From assembly GCF_025566965.1 (NCBI RefSeq), contig NZ_JAOQJL010000008.1, positions 59,920 to 123,919 on the forward strand: DNA of 64,000 nucleotides. The letters are read 5' to 3'. A program made the position numbers and the translations under genes. Below, one piece after another: positions 59,038-64,000 of this stretch. The notes beneath the pieces are model-generated. The model was not told the DNA's origin and searched no databases. It was given only the letters and a program-made list of their open reading frames with translations. This stretch comes from Blautia_A ammoniilytica (GTDB lineage Bacteria > Bacillota > Clostridia > Lachnospirales > Lachnospiraceae). Every line of letters starts with the position of its first letter. Position 1 is the stretch's first letter.

Positions 59038-59603
59038 TTAATTGTGTTTATATCTGCTTAATGCACAAATCAGTTTTTCCGACTCCAGTGGTTTGGTAAG
59101 ATATTCATCCATTCCAGCTTTCAACGCTTTACTTTGATTTCTGCTCCTGCATTTGTCAGAAGGAATTCTGCAATTTCCATATTCAATTCATTGTCTTCGG
59201 TCAAAAGAATTCTCATGCCTTCAATTGATACATCATCTTCTTGGCTTTCGACCTGCTTCATATCAGTAGAAATAAGGAAGGGAAGCTGTACCATGAATGT
59301 GGTTCCTACATTTTTCTCGCTTTCAAATTTAACCGTACCGCCCATTTTCTCTATTAGTTTTTCGGTAATTGGCATACCAAGACCTGTTCCTCCATAAACA
59401 GATCTTGCACCGCCTTTTTCCTGAGTAAATGGTTCAAAAATATGATTCTGAAATTCTTTACTCATTCCAATTCCAGTATCCTTGCAGTGAAATTCAAATA
59501 GTATATTCTCCTTATCAGTGTGATATCTAAATGATGCAGAATCATTGGTCTTAAATGAGTGGCTGAAAAGTTTTTCAATGCCAAGTTTGCTTACGAATGC
59601 CAC
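59038..59603 (-). pseudogene. Hybrid histidine kinase remnant with internal deletion
   Basis: The 5' part holds a kinase ATPase domain (DTGIGMSKEFQNHIFEPFTQ, GGTGLGMPITEKL) and the start of a receiver domain (MRILLTEDNELNMEIAEFLL). The frame then breaks at GAEIKVKR; in another frame LKAGMDEYLTKPLESEKLI follows, the receiver's C-terminal end, with stop at 59038. About 50-60 receiver residues, including the phospho-acceptor, are deleted. The sensor and H-box regions upstream are also gone, so it is non-functional. Confidence 0.8.
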
Positions 59604-59658
59604 GATTTCTTGTCTGTTTTCTTAATTGCAAAAACTTATATTTTTATATATTTTTTTC

Positions 59659-59687
59659 TTGCTTTTTCCAATAATCTGCTATATACT
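59659..59687 (+). promoter_or_regulatory. Promoter of the folT riboswitch transcript
   Basis: TTGCTT (59659-59664), 17-bp spacer, TATACT (59682-59687). Transcription would begin about 10-15 bp before the riboswitch. Confidence 0.65.
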
Positions 59688-59703
59688 GCCCCATGTAAAG
59701 TAA

Positions 59704-59801
59704 TGCAGAGTAAATTCATGAGCGTAAAGTGCCTTCCGGATGGAGAGTTGCCGGAGGACGAAAAGAGAAATCTTGCGGTTCGTGGATTGCTTCTCGCTGC
59801 A
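59704..59801 (+). promoter_or_regulatory. Tetrahydrofolate (THF) riboswitch
   Basis: The closing stem TGCAG/CTGCA encloses the conserved THF blocks: GAGCGTAAAGTGCC after the first strand, a hairpin (CTTCCGG…CCGGAG), GGACGAAAAG, and CTTGCGGTTCGTGGATTGC before the closing strand. The gene behind it encodes the folate transporter subunit FolT, the classic target. A segment TCTCCTATTG between aptamer and the gene's AAAGGAGG could hide the ribosome binding site (GGAG-CTCC), so control of translation is likely. Confidence 0.85.
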
Positions 59802-59872
59802 ACAGAAGATAAATATGAATCCATAAATTATCTCCTATTGTGAGCGAAAAAAGAAAAGGAGGTAATTTTTTT

Positions 59873-60439
59873 ATGGAGAAAACAAAGAACATGTTTCTCA
59901 CCTCAGCCAAAGAGCTGAAAACCACTTCTACCCTGGCAGTCTGTGCAATGCTTGCTGCCCTGGCACTGATTTTAAATTCAGTTGCTTCTATCAATATCGG
60001 TCCCTATGTAAAAATTGGATTTTCCGGTATTCCAAACCAGATTGCTGATTATTTGTTTGGACCCATTACCGGATGTCTGTTTGCCGGTGTGCTGGATATT
60101 GTGAAATTCTTTATCCGCCCTGATGGTCCATTTTTCTTTGGGTTCACCTTTAACGCAATGCTCGCGGCATTTATTTATGGATGTTTTTACTACAAACATA
60201 AGCTCACCTTCCGCCGCGTGCTGATTGCAAAACTGGTTGTCATTCTGATTGTAAATGTTCTGTTAAATACCTTATGGCTGGACATGCTCTACGGAAAAGG
60301 CTTCCTTGCAATCCTCCCAATGCGTACTGTAAAGAACTTGATTATGTGGCCAATTGATTCCTTTATCTTCTTTACCATCACAAGATTGATTGAGCAGACA
60401 GGAATTTTTACTATTTTTAGAAAACCGGCTGCCAACTGA
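59873..60439 (+). CDS. folT: Folate ECF transporter S component FolT
   Basis: 188 residues with about six membrane segments. The family start VCAMLAALALILNSVASINI and the GPYVKIGFSGIPNQIADYLFGP stretch are typical of FolT, as is GVLDIVKFF. It binds folates outside and works with the shared energising module (EcfA, EcfA', EcfT), which is not in this window. AAAGGAGG at about 59855-59862 with ten bases of spacing supports ATG 59873. Preceded by the THF riboswitch. Confidence 0.92.
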   Translation: MEKTKNMFLTSAKELKTTSTLAVCAMLAALALILNSVASINIGPYVKIGFSGIPNQIADYLFGPITGCLFAGVLDIVKFFIRPDGPFFFGFTFNAMLAAFIYGCFYYKHKLTFRRVLIAKLVVILIVNVLLNTLWLDMLYGKGFLAILPMRTVKNLIMWPIDSFIFFTITRLIEQTGIFTIFRKPAAN

Positions 60440-60483
60440 TTACATATATTTGAAAATATAAGATCTTAGTGATATCAAATAAA

Positions 60484-60529
60484 AAACGCGAATATTCCAG
60501 TACTTAATAAGCCACTGATATTCGCGTTT
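60484..60529. terminator. Bidirectional terminator between folT and lepB
   Basis: A perfect 12-bp stem AAACGCGAATAT / ATATTCGCGTTT. A-run before and T-rich stretch after allow stops on both strands. Confidence 0.8.
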
Positions 60530-60533
60530 CTTA

Positions 60534-61091
60534 TTATCCTAACCACTTGAAAGATGGATAGTATCTTACAACAGCTTTCCCCACAATCTGGTCAAATCGC
60601 ACGAATTTGTTTTTCCATGAACGTGAATCCTTCGAATCATTCCGGTTATCACCAAGCATGAAATAACAGTTTTCCGGAACTGTATATGGGCCATAACTTC
60701 CGATCATTTTCTCGGGAATGAAAGAGTCATCCGATGGAGTGGGGGAACCATCAATGTAAACTTTCCCATCCTTAATTTCCACTACCTCTCCCGGCAGTCC
60801 GATCACTCTTTTGATAAAAAGACGGCTTTCATCATCCGGGTATTTGAATATTACAATATCAAATCGCTCCGGGTTCTTGAACTTTTCAGAAATTTCATAA
60901 CCGAACAGATCAAGATTAATTCCATACGCAAGCCGAAAGCCGAAAAGGCGGTCTTTCACCATAAGTGTTTTTTCCATGGAGGGTGAAGGGATTTTTGCGT
61001 TAATCAAAACAACATTATTGATAACCAGGGTAATCGCCACTACTATTACAAGCAATTTCACATAGCCTAACAGTTCACGCCAGATTTTCAT
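60534..61091 (-). CDS. lepB: Signal peptidase I
   Basis: 185 residues. N-terminal membrane segment at about 12-30, catalytic Ser38 in IPSPSMEKTL, catalytic Lys94 in LFIKRVIGLPG, and the box GDNRNDSKDSRSW. It cleaves signal peptides of secreted proteins. ATG 61091 with GAGGGGG just upstream is preferred to one 27 bases earlier. It follows a membrane XRE regulator by ten bases, so this may be a regulated accessory copy. Confidence 0.93.
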   Translation of the reverse strand: MKIWRELLGYVKLLVIVVAITLVINNVVLINAKIPSPSMEKTLMVKDRLFGFRLAYGINLDLFGYEISEKFKNPERFDIVIFKYPDDESRLFIKRVIGLPGEVVEIKDGKVYIDGSPTPSDDSFIPEKMIGSYGPYTVPENCYFMLGDNRNDSKDSRSWKNKFVRFDQIVGKAVVRYYPSFKWLG

Positions 61092-61101
61092 GCTCTCCCC
61101 C

Positions 61102-61539
61102 TCACCGTTCTTCATCATTCATATATCTGAACAATCTTTTGTCATATTTTGCTTCCCGATACCATCCAATTCCGATCATGACCACTCCTAATACAATGGT
61201 AACTGTTCTGGCCATTGTATCAGCTGAAAACAAGCAGGTAATTACAATTCCAGTTCCTGCACCTGTAAAAAAGTCAATAACAGACTTTTCCCGTTTCAAT
61301 GATCCAAGAACTCTTTCTTTATCCATGGTTTTTACCATTTTGGCATCTTCCTTTATTAAGACATCGAGAGAAATATCAAAACGGTTGCTGATGTCTATGA
61401 GGATCTGCAGATCCGGATAGCTCTTTTCATTTTCCCAATTAGACACAGTCTGTCTGGTAACATGAAATATTTTTCCAAATTCCTCCTGGGTCAGACCCTT
61501 TTCATTTCGTATTTTTAATATCTGCGTTCCAATGTTCAT
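61102..61539 (-). CDS. XRE-type regulator with two C-terminal membrane segments
   Basis: 145 residues. The helix-turn-helix (LTQEEFGKIFHVTRQTVSNW) fills the first 65 residues, then a short linker with KTMDKERVLGSLKREK, and two membrane stretches (TGAGTGIVITCLFSAD, TVTIVLGVVMIGIGWY). Membrane-bound XRE proteins of this layout often respond to envelope state. ATG 61539 follows AGGAG by eight bases. Co-transcribed with lepB. Confidence 0.8.
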   Translation of the reverse strand: MNIGTQILKIRNEKGLTQEEFGKIFHVTRQTVSNWENEKSYPDLQILIDISNRFDISLDVLIKEDAKMVKTMDKERVLGSLKREKSVIDFFTGAGTGIVITCLFSADTMARTVTIVLGVVMIGIGWYREAKYDKRLFRYMNDEER

Positions 61540-61585
61540 ATTGCTCTGCTCCTGTTCTTCCAATCGGTTTTGCTTTCTCGCTTTG

Positions 61586-61614
61586 ATTATATAAAAATTT
61601 CTGCCAAATGAAAA
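61586..61614 (-). promoter_or_regulatory. Promoter of the XRE-lepB operon
   Basis: On the - strand: TTTTCA (61609-61614), 17-bp spacer, TATAAT (61586-61591). Confidence 0.5.
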
Positions 61615-61694
61615 GCAATTTACCTTTTACAGCGAAAAAACAGGTATGCAAAGCTTCTTTGACATGGGATTTTTGAAAACAGATTCACGTTTCT

Positions 61695-63086
61695 CTACTT
61701 AATCTGAATCCTTATTTTATCCCCGACAGGTGTCCAGCCGGATTCTGCAGTGATTTCACCTGTAGCTCCATCATAATATGCGCTTTCTTCGGTTCCGTAA
61801 TCTTCATCCGTTTTATCTGCTGCGTCGGTATTTTCTTTCTGGTCTGTATCGTCTTGAAGCCTTACTTCTGTGGGAGCATCTGCCCCTCCGATAATTTGAG
61901 TTTCAACCTGATCCTCTGCATCTGACGGATTTTCTCCCTCCAAAGTATCCTCTGGAACTTCTTCTACCTCTTCTGTAGTCTCACCAATTTCTACAAAATC
62001 GTCATCACCCCAGACAGTGTCTGCAGCAGCCATGTAAGGTTCTCTGGTATAAAGCTGTAATTCCAGATAATCGCTGTCAATATCCGGGAGCAAAAGAACC
62101 GGACCGTCAGAATCCAGCTGATACATGCCCCAGAAACTGGTTTTAAAACTCCATTGAGTTTTACCATCTGCTGCCGAATTACTGCGCAGTTCATACTGTA
62201 CCTGATTTCCTTTACTGTCTGTCCCCATAAGCATCATCTCATTACCATTATACAGCTTTTCCTCAAGTTCTTCCGGAATTTCTGCCTTAATTATACTTTG
62301 CAGTTTATTCATGGAAAAGTCTGTTAATTTTACGGTTCCTTCTTCTGTTTTAACAGAAACATCTTCCAGCTTTTTATGAACTGTCTGTTTCATAAGCTCC
62401 TCATGGGGAATAGAAAAATCAAACTCAAACTCTGCGAAATAATCTTCGCCAAGATTTTCATTTTGATAGGCACCGAGTACCAAATGTACTTCTGGATTTT
62501 CTCCCAAATCACCATCAAGGGAAAACCGGGATTCCAGAACAGCATCATAGACATTTTCATCCAGTCCAGTATTTAGCAAATCTTCGTCCGAATATGGCAG
62601 AAGGTGTCCGCTTTCGTATTCTTCAATTTTCTGTCCATTTATTGTAGTTTTCTGATAATCAATGTCAAGCTGTGTATTGGCAAAGGTCCAGTCATCCTGG
62701 ACATCATCCGTGTCCTTTTGCCCGGAAGATGTTTTTTCTGCATGCACCTTTGTTAACAGAACCCCATTATCCAGAACAACTTCTTTTAATGTTACAGTAA
62801 TTCCTTTGTCTTCCTTAGAGGTATTCAACACTTCCGTATAAGATTCAATGCCTTTTGGGAAACCAAGGGTTTCTCCTATGGACAATGTAATATTTTTTAT
62901 TGCAGCCTGGATATGTGGATTAGAAAAGATAACAGAACCCAAGGTGACGATCACACAGGCAGCTGCTGCTTTGCTCCACCCTTTTGGTCTCCGGTTTTCC
63001 TTTTTTTCACTCCATTCCCGCTCTGCTTCCTCTATATATTTCGGATCAATATTACCAAATTCTTTTGAAAAATCAAACTTTTTCAT
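61695..63086 (-). CDS. DUF4179-type membrane anti-sigma factor
   Basis: 463 residues. A cytoplasmic N-terminus of about 36 residues, one membrane segment near 40-58, a DUF4179-like outside domain (about 75-330, ITVTLKEVVLDNGVLLTKVHA as start), and a long acidic tail rich in Glu, Asp and Thr. It overlaps the sigma factor gene by four bases. The signal sensed is unknown. Confidence 0.78.
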   Translation of the reverse strand: MKKFDFSKEFGNIDPKYIEEAEREWSEKKENRRPKGWSKAAAACVIVTLGSVIFSNPHIQAAIKNITLSIGETLGFPKGIESYTEVLNTSKEDKGITVTLKEVVLDNGVLLTKVHAEKTSSGQKDTDDVQDDWTFANTQLDIDYQKTTINGQKIEEYESGHLLPYSDEDLLNTGLDENVYDAVLESRFSLDGDLGENPEVHLVLGAYQNENLGEDYFAEFEFDFSIPHEELMKQTVHKKLEDVSVKTEEGTVKLTDFSMNKLQSIIKAEIPEELEEKLYNGNEMMLMGTDSKGNQVQYELRSNSAADGKTQWSFKTSFWGMYQLDSDGPVLLLPDIDSDYLELQLYTREPYMAAADTVWGDDDFVEIGETTEEVEEVPEDTLEGENPSDAEDQVETQIIGGADAPTEVRLQDDTDQKENTDAADKTDEDYGTEESAYYDGATGEITAESGWTPVGDKIRIQIK

Positions 63087-63640
63087 ATGCGTCCTCCTTC
63101 TTTTTCCAACAGTTTCAACAGCTTTTTCCGGTTTCTGTATAAATTCATTTTCACGCTTCCCGCTGACATATGATGCCTTTTGGATATTGCAGAAACAGGA
63201 TCTAAAAACCAGTATCTTCGTACAAAAATATTTCTGTCCTTTGGAGACATTTCTTCCAAAAAACGATTTATGGTTTCCATCAGTTCTTTTTCCGCCAGCT
63301 GTTCTTCCACGGTATAAGTTACATTTAGCTGCTCCATTTCCTCCATAACATCTGCCATATGAACATCCGGGCGCTTGCCTGCAAACTTTTTCCTTAAGCA
63401 GTCAATACTAAGATTTCTTGTAATCCGACCGCAAAAGTGTGCCAATACAGGAGGATGCGTAGGTGGAATCTGTGACCATACTGAAAACCAGGTATCATTC
63501 AGACATTCCTCGGCATCTTCTCTATTCGCCAATAAATTCCAGGCAATCTTGTAGCAATAGGGATGATACTTAGTACTCAATTCTATAATTCCATTCTCAT
63601 CTCTTTTCAAAAACAGGTTTATAATTTCATCATCATTCAT
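63083..63640 (-). CDS. ECF-type RNA polymerase sigma factor
   Basis: 185 residues. Region 2 in HPYCYKIAWNLLANREDAEEC with LNDTWFSVWSQIP, region 4 in LEEMSPKDRNIFVRRYWFLD and SAISKRHHMSAGSVKMNLYR. Pairs with the anti-sigma factor downstream. TTGTTACC followed 15 bases later by CGATAT upstream on the - strand (about 63748-63778) could be an ECF-type self-promoter, but this is weak. Confidence 0.9.
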   Translation of the reverse strand: MNDDEIINLFLKRDENGIIELSTKYHPYCYKIAWNLLANREDAEECLNDTWFSVWSQIPPTHPPVLAHFCGRITRNLSIDCLRKKFAGKRPDVHMADVMEEMEQLNVTYTVEEQLAEKELMETINRFLEEMSPKDRNIFVRRYWFLDPVSAISKRHHMSAGSVKMNLYRNRKKLLKLLEKEGGRI

Positions 63641-63859
63641 TTACAGGTTGTCCTCCGGGTTTCTTTAAGATAAAAGTCACTGTCCATAATCTGACCAGCA
63701 ACAGATAAGGCGCCTTTTTGAATAAAAAAATTTCCATTCATATTATATATCGTAAAAAATAGTGGATGGTAACAAAAAAATTTAATTTTTTTCAGTTGAG
63801 ATCCAAACTACAGTTTTGGTTTTCAGAAGATTACCTTTTAGAGGTAAAAATAATGAAAA

Positions 63860-63902
63860 GCAGCCGATATTCTCATTTTATAAATCATGAGATACCGGCT
63901 GC
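63860..63902 (-). terminator. Hairpin near the right edge
   Basis: GCAGCCG with TCTCAT, and ATGAGA with CGGCTGC, form a long stem with a small bulge; on the - strand it is followed by TTTTCATTATTTTT. It is read as the terminator of a gene to the right that runs on the - strand. The stretch 63641-63859 shows no gene. Confidence 0.5.
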
Positions 63903-64000
63903 AACTGCTGTTATAAAATATTTAGGACAAAAAGCGGGAATCCTCGGCAATTCAATTACCGAGCCTGCAAATAAAAAGTCAATAGCAAATTGATGATTTC
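63885..64000 (-). CDS. Possible 3' end of a gene entering from the right edge
   Basis: A - strand frame is open from base 64000 to a stop at 63885 (FAIDFLFAGSVIELPRIPAF and following). It would end inside the hairpin stem. Only 38 codons are seen, so this is a weak call, and a short + strand frame (63853-63993) competes. Confidence 0.25.
   Translation of the reverse strand, partial: NHQFAIDFLFAGSVIELPRIPAFCPKYFITAVAAGIS

Noticed and set aside
59559..59843. Frame across the folT leader
   Set aside because: It covers the THF riboswitch, which explains the conservation better than coding.
63853..63993. Small + strand gene at the right edge (46 residues)
   Set aside because: A weak GAGG lies upstream, but the frame runs through a terminator-like hairpin and has no recognisable features; left undecided against the - strand frame.

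Overview
The window looks like chromosome of a low-GC Gram-positive anaerobe of the Lachnospiraceae, probably Blautia-like. This is inferred, not measured. The grounds are the Clostridia-type gene blocks (B12-type radical SAM pair-rng-rplU-prp-rpmA-obgE-yhbY-nadD-yqeK-rsfS-lexA; yggS-sepF-ylmH-aroB-lspA-rluD; radC-mreBCD-mrdA-minDE-rodA-dac; mutS-mutL-miaA), AGGAGG ribosome binding sites, frequent TTG starts, and a tetrahydrofolate riboswitch in front of folT. No rRNA, tRNA or CRISPR array was found.

Layout. Positions 1-3330 hold the end of a small assembly-line cluster made of separate proteins: a condensation-type acyltransferase cut by the window edge, an acyl carrier protein and an AMP-forming ligase, facing a convergent TetR regulator with a textbook promoter. 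Positions 3365-4530 hold gene debris and a vapBC toxin-antitoxin pair whose promoter contains a perfect 20-bp palindrome. Positions 4570-24510 are mostly housekeeping on the + strand: RNA processing, ribosomal proteins L21 and L27 with the Prp protease that trims L27, ribosome assembly GTPase and factors, NAD synthesis, LexA with its own box, cell-division SepF, shikimate synthesis, lipoprotein signal peptidase, pseudouridine synthase and a XerS-like recombinase behind a very long hairpin.

Positions 24565-48730 are on the - strand: a small P-loop protein, an ECF sigma/anti-sigma pair, a nine-gene cell-shape and division operon (radC to dac, with a divergent MreB and no minC), a deletion scar around a damaged amidohydrolase, two flavoproteins, a PLP enzyme, and miaA-mutL-mutS. 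A tyrosine integrase abuts mutS, and its end appears to supply a foreign N-terminal extension to MutS.

Positions 48.6-64 kb look accessory. The centre is an eight-gene - strand locus (50537-58581) coding for a response regulator, sensor kinase, lipoprotein, two membrane proteins, an ABC ATPase, an exported adhesin-like protein and a membrane-anchored extracellular protein. The same 11-bp-spaced direct repeat (TTTAC-N7-TTAC type) stands in front of the regulator gene and the lipoprotein gene, so the locus appears to be a self-regulated envelope-sensing and export system. It is surrounded by gene fragments (ABC ATPase, hybrid kinase, others). The right end holds the folate riboswitch and folT, signal peptidase I with a membrane-bound XRE regulator, and a second ECF sigma/anti-sigma pair.
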